From positions 1 through 10,686 of the forward strand of contig JAAMPI010001766.1 of NCBI GenBank assembly GCA_013054445.1: a stretch of DNA of 10,686 bases, read 5' to 3'. Shown one piece after another: positions 1 through 8,226 of the stretch. This DNA comes from Cudoniella acicularis. Taxonomy: Eukaryota > Ascomycota > Leotiomycetes > Helotiales > Helotiaceae. Numbering within the stretch: the first letter of the stretch is position 1; every line of letters starts with the position of its first letter. The notes below the pieces were generated by a model that made no database searches, was not told where the DNA came from, and worked only from the letters and a program-made list of their open reading frames with translations. Both the position numbers and the translations under genes were made by a program.

Positions 1-696
1 GATCCAGATATTGCGCCTGTAATAATTGGGGAAGATCTTATTGATCATCTGAAAAACACTATGGGTGTCCTTCCAGACGAGGAAATCAAAATCATGACTG
101 AGGAGTATGGCTTGACGATCAAAGATGCCATGTCTTTGATATCTTTAAATGAAGGTGGGCGCGTGGAATACTTTCGCAATGTGGTCGACGAAGTTCTTTC
201 CATGGACGGAAATCAAGATCAGAAGCATGTCGGCAGATTGGTTGGGAATTGGGTACTCCACGAAATGGGCGGCCTGACCCATGTGGATGCTGACGAAGAG
301 AATCCACTTCGAATGACAGCGGAAGGGGATTGCGTTATCGACTACAAAAACCTAGCATCCCTCATTCATTATCTCGATACAAATAAGATAACCGGAAAAT
401 CTGCCAAGAGAGTTCTGGCCAAGCTTTTTGAACAGGGGCTCTCGGGGATGGAAAATACCACAAAGGAGGTGATTGAAGAAGCAGGATTATGGTTCCATCC
501 CTTGTCGAATGAGCAATATGAAGAGCTTGCACGCAGCGTCCTTGATATGAAAGTTGTCGAACAGATTCTGGCTGGGAAAGACGGAAAGATTAATTTCTTG
601 GTTGGACAGATGATGAGGAAGGATGGTGATGGGAAAGTAGATCCCCAAGTCGCTACGGCGGTATTGAGGAGATTGATTGAGGAACACAGGAAGTGA
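1..696 (+). CDS. PET112: Mitochondrial Glu-tRNA(Gln) amidotransferase subunit B, C-terminal part
   Basis: GatB is the tRNA-binding subunit of the GatCAB/GatFAB transamidase, which converts Glu-tRNA(Gln) to Gln-tRNA(Gln) in mitochondria. The reading frame is open from the first base of the window, so the N-terminal catalytic cradle lies upstream; 231 codons are present, followed by TGA. The first residues (DPDIAPV) match the PDLPP-type segment at the end of the GatB core. The rest is the helical GatB/YqeY tail: a linker with DEEIKIMTEEYGL, then helices including VGRLVGNWVLHEM, a stretch around ITGKSAKRVLAKLFEQG and the terminal region FLVGQMMRKDGDGKVDPQVA. The ending GQ(V/M)M..GK.dP..v...L is characteristic of the YqeY domain. 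No intron or lesion is seen. The ATG at 61 is internal and is not the start. The family call is confident; mitochondrial location is inferred from what is known of fungal GatB. Confidence 0.93.
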   Translation, partial: DPDIAPVIIGEDLIDHLKNTMGVLPDEEIKIMTEEYGLTIKDAMSLISLNEGGRVEYFRNVVDEVLSMDGNQDQKHVGRLVGNWVLHEMGGLTHVDADEENPLRMTAEGDCVIDYKNLASLIHYLDTNKITGKSAKRVLAKLFEQGLSGMENTTKEVIEEAGLWFHPLSNEQYEELARSVLDMKVVEQILAGKDGKINFLVGQMMRKDGDGKVDPQVATAVLRRLIEEHRK

Positions 697-1415
697 CCTC
701 CCCAGAATACCAAAACCCCATCTTTGTTTGCCAGATATGCAATTATTTTCATCACTTTATTCCATTTTCAGGTCAGAGTCGTGTTCAGTTTCCTTGCTTT
801 TTGAGCTTGATTTGCTTTCCTTGACCTTTCATTTGTTTAGCGAAGAGCAGTTGGCTCCCTTTTTTTTTTAAACAAATGATTTGCTGTCTTCTTTGCTAGG
901 GAGTCTTTACTAGCGTATAGTTAAATTACCTAGCTGGCCATCCCCTTTAACCTGCTCACTGCAGATGGGGAAATGCCGGCAACACGCTTTGGTTAGCGCG
1001 TTTTCTGGATTTCAAGTCGCGTCTCCCACTACCTCGCAGCTCTCTCAGTTGATGACTTTTTCATCGCGGAAGAAAATCTAGCAGCTTGAAGAATCAAAAC
1101 CGAACACTATTAACTTCTGTTTCTATTACGAAGCATACACTTCTCAATTAACGTCAATTGTTCATAGTAATTCTAAAAGCTATATGCGCCCTAAGAATTC
1201 AAGCTTATTCGTCAAAAGCGAAAATCATTACTAGATGTAAGAATTCTCAGCCAGACTTGTAGGCTTTTCGCACCCAAAAATAGGCCCCTGTATTAGCGTG
1301 ACGGCATGGCGTCCCCGCTGCGCCACACACTTCCTTTCTCCCAATACTTCAACCAAAAAATCAAAAATATACACACACAATCTTCATGTAATAATCATTG
1401 CCCCCCGGAAGCATC
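697..1415. other. Intergenic region, no gene seen
   Basis: This holds the 3' flank of the GatB gene and the 5' flank of the membrane protein gene. It contains a T-rich tract near 860-870 and an A/C-rich stretch at about 1340-1385 with AATATACA, roughly 45 bp before the ATG at 1416, which could serve as a weak core promoter. Short open frames here have no recognisable protein features, and I found no RNA gene. Confidence 0.6.
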
Positions 1416-2435
1416 ATGTCCACCCAACAAACCCGCACCAAAACCGAAATAATTATCCGCATCCTCGGAACCCAGATCTTCGCTTTGGCAAACTATGGCC
1501 ATCATGGCAGCCTGTTCCACCTCCCTAGCAAAACACACGTCGTCTCTATAATTCTCTTTCTTTTCTACCCTACCATTATCGTAGGGAATCTCATACTCGG
1601 CCTCTCTCGCGCGATTTCTTATGCCATCCAACAAAGCCACGAGAACGAAACCGGAGTACACGGAAATGCAAATTCAACACCATCACTCAGTTTCTATGTC
1701 CAAGCCATAATCAACACCCACGCCATCTCACCCCTCAACCCTTCACGAACACACTACTACCGCTAGCCCACCCATCTCCCTATTACACGCCGGTCACCAA
1801 ACCCTACATAAAAAAAAAAACTAGAGAAATCCTGGAAATGACTCGGTCGAATCCTAGTCTGTCTCGCAGCTCTGACGCAAGCCGTTTCCTCCACCGCCCT
1901 TTTCATAAGACGAATAGACCAGGATTAGTGTTTGACAGTTGACACATTCAACGGTGTTGCTGCGATCGCTAGTGCTATCGCCGCTCTTTTATCACTAATT
2001 TTACTCCTGATGGGTGTAGAATGGGAAGTTGCTCACCCGCTTCTTCCTCCCTCAACATCATCATCCTCCACCGCCCAAAGCGCAAAAACCAACAATTCCG
2101 AAATAACATCTCTATTATCCTCTCTCTCAATAGCCTACTTCATCTTCGGCTGGGTCCGCTACGCCTTCTTCTACGAGCTACTCTTCACCTTCATGCGCCA
2201 AAGTCGAATCTTCGAGTTATTAATTATCAGTTTAGTAGTTTATATTTTCCGCAAAGAGGTCTTTAGAAGGATAGGCATGCCGCAGAGGTGGTTTAAGGGT
2301 GTTTCGTTGGGCGTGGTCGGGTTTTTGGCGGCGGTGGATGTTGTTGCTGTGCTTGTTGTTGCGGTTGTGGAGTTGGTTGATGCGGATAATGAGGGCTGGC
2401 AGGATCCGTGGTCGGATAAATTGTTGGTTATTTGA
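1416..2435 (+). pseudogene. Broken multi-pass membrane protein gene
   Basis: I do not recognise the protein. From ATG 1416 the frame encodes a polar start (MSTQQTRTKTEII), a hydrophobic stretch VVSIILFLFYPTIIVGNLIL that looks like a membrane segment, then a polar region ending at TAG 1764-1766. The same frame continues with stops at 1809, 1839 and 1926. Between the last two stops, and beyond to TGA 2433-2435, the translation is clearly membrane-protein-like: RILVCLAALTQAVSSTALF, AIASAIAALLSLILLLMG, YAFFYELLFTF, IFELLIISLVVYIF and FLAAVDVVAVLVVAVVELV, giving about five further hydrophobic segments. Because coding character runs straight across TAG 1926 without a frame change, I read this as one decaying gene. 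An intron between about 1700 and 1857 could explain some of the upstream stops, but I see no convincing donor, and it would not remove TAG 1926 without discarding coding-like sequence. Alternatively, 1932-2435 could be a separate exon of an unusual gene model. Confidence 0.5.
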
Positions 2436-2740
2436 TTTTTAGGGTATGAGTTTTGTGGAGAGGGAATGTCAAAGCCGTGGGTGTAGCTAGTAGGTGAAGT
2501 AGAAGTTCAGATGAAAGATGAGGGTTTTGTTGCACTTCGCAAAAGTCGTCGATCGGTCGGTCGACCTCCCTTCAGTCCAGTAGAAGGAGAGAACTAGGAG
2601 AGGGTTTTGTCGCACATCGTACTCGTCATATATAATACCGTATCTCGCTTATTTACTGGTGCTGATGTTCGGTTTACTAATAACAGAGGGGGTGCTGCTG
2701 TAGCTAATAATATATGCCGAGGATTTGAGGATGAGTGAGT

Positions 2741-2765
2741 CTTTCGTTCACATAACGAACGAAAG
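2741..2765. repeat. Perfect 9-bp stem hairpin inside a repeat unit
   Basis: CTTTCGTTC and GAACGAAAG form a perfect inverted repeat around the 7-nt spacer ACATAAC. It lies just after the GAGTGAGT part of the tandem unit and before the next TTTGTTGCA anchor. Its function is unknown; it might be a transposon-like terminal structure or a protein-binding palindrome. Confidence 0.7.
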
Positions 2766-3057
2766 CGCAATGACCTTTGTTGCATGTCGCCCTTTTTACA
2801 TATGTTAGCGCATCTCGCTTGTTTGTTAGTGCGGAACAGTCGGTTTTCAGAGGCGGTTAGATACTAATATTGCCGAGGTTTCGAAGCTGAGTGAATATTT
2901 GTGGTTATAATAGAGGAGAACTATGGATTTTTGTTGCAAATCGCAAAGCGCCACACATGTTAGCTAGCGTATCTCGGTTGCTTATTACTGCAGAGATTAG
3001 GAGGTGATATGGTTTAGTGACATTATACAGAGGTTTCGAGGTTGAGTGAATCGAAAG

Positions 3058-3080
3058 TTTCGTTCACACAACGAACGAAA
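3058..3080. repeat. Second copy of the hairpin in the tandem array
   Basis: TTTCGTTC and GAACGAAA pair perfectly around ACACAAC, a spacer that differs by one base from the copy at 2741-2765. It sits at the same place in the unit, about two periods downstream. The intervening unit has lost the palindrome. Confidence 0.7.
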
Positions 3081-3387
3081 GCACGAGAACTTTTGTTGTA
3101 TTTCGCAATCTCAAATCAACTGCTATAAGGATTCGTTTAGACTTGAAGCTTGAAGGATAGTGAAGCCAGAATCCTGTGTCTTAGCACTTTTTTTATTACA
3201 TGTCGCACTTGTGATATATGCTAGCACTGCTTGATATAAGCGAGCGATTCAGGCGCAAAAATGCGGTGGGGAACTTGTTCTTGTATTGAAGTGAAGTTAA
3301 TCTATAGTAGTGAATCGAACTCGCTTCGCCTCAGCACCAAGCGTCACCCACGATAAGCTTCCCCCACAACATCGCGCTTTCAACTTT

Positions 3388-4714
3388 TCAATGCCGAAGA
3401 CGGATGGGCTGCCACAAATAATCAGCAACAGAAAACCAACTGGTTACAAAATTAAAACAAAAACATACCTTCGGTTCCTCAACGCCATCAAAGTGACCAC
3501 AATACGTGATAGTCGACGGCGGATTCAGGGGCGAGATGCCTTTCGTGCTGCTACCGCTGAGAAGCGAATGCGGATAACTGAAGTCGAAAGGAACAGTTGA
3601 TTCGATCTTTTCGATTTCTTCTTCGGATAAATCGATGCTTAGGGCTTCGATGTTGCGCTTAAGGTGCTCGACTTTGCGGCCGCCGACGATGGGGAAGATG
3701 TATGGTGCCTGTTTTATTATTAGTGTGAAGTTTCAGGGGAGGGGGAGGGAAGTGGGGTCAAGTACCTTGAGCATAACATATCTCAAAGCGACACCCATGG
3801 AATCCGAGCCTTTGCTCTGCCCAATCTCTTCCATGACAGCCGCAAACTTCTGGAAATCCTCATTTGAAGCTTGCCCAAAAGCACTATGCATACTTCTTCC
3901 TCCAGCCTCTTTGTTGATTTTGAATTTTCCACCCCCAAGTGCACTCCACACCGTGATACCCATTCCCTCAGCCTTGCACATAGGAAGGATATCTCGCTCA
4001 ATATCGCGTTCAGCAGGGTTCAAACGCCCCTCATAAACAACAAAAGAAGTGAGACCATGTTGCCTCGCATATTCGTTCGCTTTGACAACCACCCAAGCAG
4101 GCCAGTTCGAAACACCAAGATAGAGAACTTTTCCTGAACGAACAACATCATCGAGCGCTCTCATGAGTTCCGGGATAGAAGTTGTTCCTTCCCATGCATG
4201 CACATAGAAAATATCCACATAACCAGTTTGCAGACTCTCCAGACTGGCTTCAAGTGAAAGACGGAGGCTTTTCTTACCGTTGCCGCCGAAATTCGAGAGA
4301 ATTCTGGTGCTTCCTTTGGGTTCAGAGGCCAGCATTCGAGTCGAAAATGTGTATTTGGTGGCGATGACCATTTCGTCGCGGACGTTGCGGAGGGCCATCC
4401 ATTCGCCCACCCAGCGCTCGGACTCGCCTTCCATGTAGAGGTTTGCGGTATCGATGAAATTACCTCCTGAGGCGTGGTAGAAGTCCATTATGGCAAAGGC
4501 GGTTTCTTTGGTGCATTCTCCCATGAATGCTTCCCTTCAAAATGTGTTAGTCAAAGACCGAGGGTTTTGGGCTGAGAATTGGGAGATTATACCATTTTCT
4601 ACCGAAATTCATGGCCCCGAGGCTTATGGGGGAAACTTTGATCGCTGCAGATGGACTCAAGATGCGGTGGTATCCCAGAAGTGATTTCGGTTTGATAGTG
4701 GGTGCGAAGGACAT
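3388..4714 (-). CDS. Aldo-keto reductase, norsolorinic acid reductase-like (AKR9 type)
   Basis: This is a predicted cytosolic NADPH-dependent oxidoreductase of 383 aa. The four exons are 4714-4593, 4534-3766, 3708-3469 and 3408-3388. Intron 1 (58 bp) has donor GTATAA and branch CTAAC; intron 2 (57 bp) has donor GTACTT and branch-like CTAAT; intron 3 (60 bp) has donor GTATGT; acceptors are AAG, CAG and CAG. All joins keep frame. The AKR catalytic tetrad is present: D69 and Y74 in FIDTANLY, K101 in IATKYTF and H153 in FYVHAWE. Other family marks are LGAMNFG near residue 33, the GGNGKKSLRLSLEASLESLQ region, and the C-terminal cofactor segment FPIVGGRKVEHLKRNIEAL. The length matches fungal NorA/aryl-alcohol dehydrogenase-like AKRs (about 380-390 aa). 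The start is supported by an A at -3 and by a TATA-like box and CT-rich leader upstream. The gene is transcribed divergently from the Zn2Cys6 gene. The substrate is unknown; resemblance to NorA does not prove a role in secondary metabolism. Confidence 0.93.
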
Positions 4715-4824
4715 TTTGATGAGGTTAAGGTTTGGACTAAAATCTTGGTTGAAGATGTGTGAAGAGAGAGAACTGATGCTCTGTTTGGATATGACTGACT
4801 TTTTCAGCAGCAGGCTGGAGTTGT

Positions 4825-4830
4825 TTTATA
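4825..4830 (-). promoter_or_regulatory. TATA-like box of the aldo-keto reductase gene
   Basis: On the minus strand this reads TATAAA, about 111 bp before the ATG at 4714. It is followed by a pyrimidine-rich leader with CTCTCTCTTCACACATCTTC just upstream of the start, a common layout in strong fungal promoters. Transcription starts are not shown by the sequence. Confidence 0.55.
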
Positions 4831-4874
4831 GCTGAAATTCTCCGGAAGAAGAATCTAATGTCTGCAGAGGTAGT

Positions 4875-4889
4875 CCGTATTTCATCCGT
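4875..4889 (-). promoter_or_regulatory. CGG-N8-CGG element, left arm of an inverted pair
   Basis: The minus strand reads ACGGATGAAATACGG, two CGG triplets in the same orientation with 8 bases between them. It matches the element at 4936-4950, which lies on the opposite strand, at 14 of 15 positions. It is 45 bp upstream of the reductase TATA-like box. Paired CGG triplets are the usual target of Zn2Cys6 dimers (established knowledge); that the adjacent regulator binds here is inference. Confidence 0.55.
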
Positions 4890-4935
4890 AAAGGAGGCGG
4901 ATTGGTCATGTGACAGCCTTATCTTCGGATCAAAC

Positions 4936-4950
4936 ACGGATGAAATGCGG
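4936..4950 (+). promoter_or_regulatory. CGG-N8-CGG element, right arm of an inverted pair
   Basis: ACGGATGAAATGCGG lies 68 bp before the ATG of the Zn2Cys6 gene and mirrors the element at 4875-4889, with 46 bp between the arms. The position suggests possible autoregulation of the transcription factor. Additional single CGG/CCG triplets occur nearby at 4842, 4898 and 4925. Confidence 0.55.
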
Positions 4951-5017
4951 TCGAACCTGACAAAATCTGACAAAGTTGCGACGGAAAACTTGTCTTCAGC
5001 TCAACGTCGCCAACAAA

Positions 5018-7358
5018 ATGAATACGACGGTTGGCCGAAAAAGGTTGCGGAAGGGGACCGTTTCCTGTACTGAATGTGAGTAGAGATCTCCCAGAACTGT
5101 ATTCGGCCGATCATACGGACCCACACCCTTTTTGAGCCGTGTGAAATCCAACGAGAGAACAAGGACAGTTCTGCAGAAAACATAAATCTGAAAATTGATT
5201 AGGTCGTCGAAGAAAGATCCGCTGTGTGTTCCCACCGGGGAATTCAGCGATATGTTCGCCTTGTTTAGTCCGTGGTTCCCAGTGCATTGATCAGCATCTC
5301 GAGCGTGCCACGAATGCAGAGGACGAGAGGATCACACTACGGGAGCGCGTCACTCGACTCGAATCATTATTAAAAGAAGCGGTAAAAAGCATTCCGACCG
5401 CAGATGACAACAAACCATCAGCTCCTTCATCACTTGCTACCAATGAAAGTCAAGATATTGAAGACTTGGCTGCCAATGCCGATCGTCGAGCCCCATTTGT
5501 TTCTGTTCTTGAAAATTCAGAGGTAAGTGTGTCTAATCTAACTAATGACACTGAATTAACTCCTCTAGCTCGAATGGGTTGAGAAGCTAGGTGACAAAAT
5601 GGTTGAACCCCACGCACTTCAGTCACCCACTGGCAGCACCCGGCCTCCAGTCATAGAGAGCCCTACTCTCTTAGGGAATTGCTCTAGTATGGCTGACATG
5701 TCGATTTCTGATCCAACCGTTTTTAGAGATCAGAAGGCAAAGGAAGTGTGTATGACTCTTCGCTCAGCGCTTCCAAACTTCGACCTTATGATGCTGAATT
5801 TGATGAAAAACGGATCTTGGTGGAGTTCCTTTGGCTACAAAATCAAAGACTCTACTCAAACACCAATGAAGCCTCTGGACGAATTTGCGAAACAAGCATA
5901 TATCTCCAACAACCCAGCAGAGCTTGGGACTCTTGTGACGGCGTATGCTCGAAGTGCAGGCGAAAATTACCACCTCTATGGTCTTGTTGACCGTTTGGTT
6001 ATCTCTGATTCTGTTTATATTTCAACTCTCGAGGGGCTTGAATGTCTGATACTGTTAGCAAAAACATACACTGATATAGGACAACCAAGAAGGAGTTGGC
6101 TTGCATATCGCCGTGGATTAGCAATTGCGCAATTGATGGTCTGCCCTTGACATTGAAACATATCTTGGAAATATTACTGAACGGCATACAGGGACTATAT
6201 CGCAAAAATTCGAGTTCTCAACACGGAGAGAAGCTTTGGTGGTCGGTTTATCATGGGGACCGATTTACCAGCATGCTTCTTGGTCTGCCCTATGGGGTGA
6301 ATGATGCCCATTACGGTCCGATCATGGATCTTGACCCAGCAAGACCCGGAATCTTGATGCAAAAATTCCACCTCCAGTGCGCTCTCATAGCTGGTAAAAT
6401 AATCGACCGAAATCTCTCGCTAAATAAACCCAGCTTTGCCGGAACGGTCCAACTGGACGAGCAATTGGACACTATTGCTATGTCCATGACGCAAGAGTGG
6501 TGGGATATGCCAATTGTTGCTACGGGCACCGGCATAGAGCTGGATCAACTCAGAGACCGTCTTCTCCAGCAGTTCTCCTATTTTCATGTCAAAATATATC
6601 TGCACCTTCCCTTTCTCGTCCAAAATTCGCCAATGTCTCTATACGACCATAGCAAGCTCGTGTGTATAGAATCATCTCGTCAAATTCTGAAACGCATCAT
6701 TTTTCTTCGAGGCGGCGACGGCCATCAATGTTTGTTTGAGTGCAAAACAATTGATTTCATGGCCTTCATGGCAGCAGTCGTTCTGCTTGTTGGATTGACG
6801 ACCTCCAACTCCACGTCAAATCGGCAGCCTTCTGGCGAGGATTTGCATTTCATTAAGGCTGTTGCCGAGATATTCGATCGTGAGAGGCAAAATGGTTGCA
6901 ATGTTTCGTCGCAATGTTACAGCGCTCTGGTGATGCTTTCGGGAATGGAAGCTGGCGATTCTGCAAAATCCAGCGGGCTTAGACAGCAAGACAGAATTGT
7001 AATTCCATATTTTGGTATTGTGGTTAGGAATGTCCTCCGGCCAATCTCGAGGTCGGATTTATCCAAGAGCCAGAAAGGTGGCGAAAGCAACGGTCCCTCG
7101 ATCAGAAGTCCGACAAGGACATCCAGCTCAAGGCTGGAGGAAGGGGGAATGCAAGATATTTCACCGGGAAACCAGGGCTTTGGGTACAACGAACAATTAC
7201 CTCAAACACCTCAACTCGGTAGTTTCCAATTGGAGGTGGATCATTTCGGCAATCTTCTTGACGCGGACTTCTCTGGCTGGCTCAACACAGCAATGATGGA
7301 TATCGATCAAGATTGGAGTATGTTTCTGGACGCGAATAGTCAGGCGTCCGGATTTTGA
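5018..7358 (+). CDS. Zn2Cys6 fungal-specific transcription factor
   Basis: This is a predicted nuclear DNA-binding regulator of 704 aa. The exons are 5018-5075, 5203-5522, 5569-6138 and 6192-7358. Intron 1 (127 bp, GTGAGT..TTAG) splits the codon of the second zinc-cluster cysteine; intron 2 (46 bp) is GTAAGT..CTAG; intron 3 (53 bp) has a weak donor GTCTGC but a good TACTGAAC branch and CAG acceptor. A basic stretch, GRKRLRKGTV, precedes the binuclear cluster C17-x2-C20-x6-C27-x9-C37-x2-C40-x6-C47, with RRRKIRC around the third cysteine. A likely coiled-coil dimerisation helix follows at about 62-83 (LRERVTRLESLLKEAV). The middle part has fungal-specific TF domain signatures: GSWWSSF near 200, MEGLEC-like TLEGLECL, DIGQPRRSWLAYRRGLAIAQ near 295-314, and WWSVYHGDR plus LLGLPYG just after intron 3. 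The C-terminus, near 665-695, is acidic and hydrophobic (LLDADFSGWL, MDIDQDW), as in activation domains. The start has A at -3. The gene is intact and divergent from the reductase, which is a plausible target. It is named by family only. Confidence 0.92.
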
Positions 7359-7610
7359 TGCCATGCAATCGGAGCCAGTAAGACTATTTCACAGATGCAG
7401 GTCATCTTATGATCCCAACGAAACACGAGGGAGCCAATTCAAATGCGCATCACTCGTGGTATTTGGTTGGCAGGAGGCCGGTGTGGGCGGTAGTCGCATG
7501 AGCATGTAAAGTCGATATTCTTCGAATCCCGAATCTACCAGTATTATTTTTTAGACGTTAGGTGTAGGTGGCGGAGTTGAGGCCGACGTCGTCCTGACGT
7601 TTTTCATCTT

Positions 7611-7630
7611 TTCCGTCCACTTCCGTCCAC
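7611..7630 (+). repeat. Tandem duplicate of TTCCGTCCAC
   Basis: Two exact adjacent 10-bp copies of TTCCGTCCAC. The 8-bp core CCGTCCAC occurs again at 7838-7845 and in reverse orientation (GTGGACGG) at 7817-7824, giving four copies within about 235 bp upstream of the GH3 gene. Confidence 0.75.
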
Positions 7631-7808
7631 CTTTCAATGGAGTTGAGTGTTCCTCGCTAAAACAACATACGCAATCTTGTGGAACCTCCAACTGCACTTT
7701 GATTTTACATTCATCCTTTATTCATACCAGATACCAAACAACCTTCAAATAAGCATCTGGTCCTTGCCGCTATCGCTGCGAAATGGCTAAGGATGTCCTG
7801 CGCAGACC

Positions 7809-7870
7809 AGCCTCAAGTGGACGGCCTCTGGTAATCACCGTCCACAGGGCCATTTCCTGGCGTTGAGGCT
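7809..7870. repeat. Nested inverted repeat
   Basis: The outer arms AGCCTCAA (7809-7816) and TTGAGGCT (7863-7870) are perfectly complementary. Directly inside the left arm is GTGGACGG (7817-7824), which pairs perfectly with CCGTCCAC (7838-7845). The 17 bases between the inner right arm and the outer right arm include CAGG and CCTG, which could form a small side stem. The whole could fold as a branched hairpin or hold paired protein-binding sites. Confidence 0.6.
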
Positions 7871-8226
7871 CCATTCAATCATGTCTTTTTGCCCTGTTTC
7901 GTTTCGAGTTCATGGAAGCATTGTCCATATGTGTGGGGACTTGGTCCTGAACACGCTGAAAGAGTGCCGTCGGCTGTGCGCTGCGGTAGTATCTGCTGAG
8001 AAACGTGGTGGTGACAGTTGCCATCCTTTGGGCTGGTGGGCATTGAAGGTTGACTGGCGTGATGAGTTCCAAAAATATGATTCAAGGAATGTTCAAAAAG
8101 ATGGATTTTCTGCACTTTTCTCTTGCTCCCCCTTCTTCTCCGAGCTTTGCTTGACTTCACTCTTTCACAACGTAATTCACTCGTTTCTTTCTTTTATTTC
8201 ATTAGTTCAGCACTTCATCCTTCAAC

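Larger units (their letters stand above)
2525..3245. repeat. Degenerate tandem repeat array, unit about 155-170 bp
   Basis: The anchor TTTTGTTGCA, followed shortly by TCGCA-like sequence, recurs with mismatches at 2525, 2605, 2775, 2929, 3091 and 3191. The three full intervals are 170, 154 and 162 bp, and the edge intervals are 80 and 100 bp, suggesting truncated units at both ends. A second anchor within the unit, GCCGAGGTTTCGAGGTTGAG-like, recurs at 2716, 2872 and 3027 (intervals 156 and 155). A third, (C)ATATGTTAGC..ATCTCGCTTGTTTA-like, lies about 20-45 bp after the first anchor in several units. The order of the anchors is preserved. No coding frame runs through the array. It could be a decayed minisatellite or a tandem non-autonomous element; the sequence alone does not decide. 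Confidence 0.72.
7359..8226. other. Non-coding interval upstream of the GH3 pseudogene
   Basis: This contains the 3' flank of the regulator gene and the old promoter of the beta-glucosidase. A T-rich tract with TATTATTTTTT near 7540-7551 may act in 3'-end formation. From about 8110 to 8225 the plus strand is rich in C and T, as in fungal promoters, leading to CCTTCAACATG. An open frame crossing 7863-8321 shows no protein features and overlaps the better GH3 start in another frame, so I do not call it. The repeated CCGTCCAC motifs and a nested inverted repeat are listed separately. Confidence 0.6.

Noticed and set aside
1764..1928. Stops in the membrane gene as evidence of repeat-induced point mutation
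   Set aside because: Every stop codon is one C-to-T change from a sense codon, so the pattern is uninformative without an undamaged copy for comparison.
3635..4137. Long plus-strand open frames over the reductase
   Set aside because: They are antisense shadows of the reductase exons, whose motifs and splice sites are clear.
4593..4603. Alternative reductase intron 1 donor GTAGAA at 4602
   Set aside because: It puts exon 2 out of frame; the donor GTATAA at 4592 gives a continuous NFGRKWEAFMGE reading.
7521..7529. TTCGAATCC resembling a tRNA T-loop, followed by a T-rich tract
   Set aside because: The flanking bases do not form a T-stem (TATTC against CCCGA), and no A box or acceptor stem was found.
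7933..7938. GTGGGG, a match to the CreA site SYGGRG
   Set aside because: A single 6-bp degenerate match in 870 bp is expected by chance.
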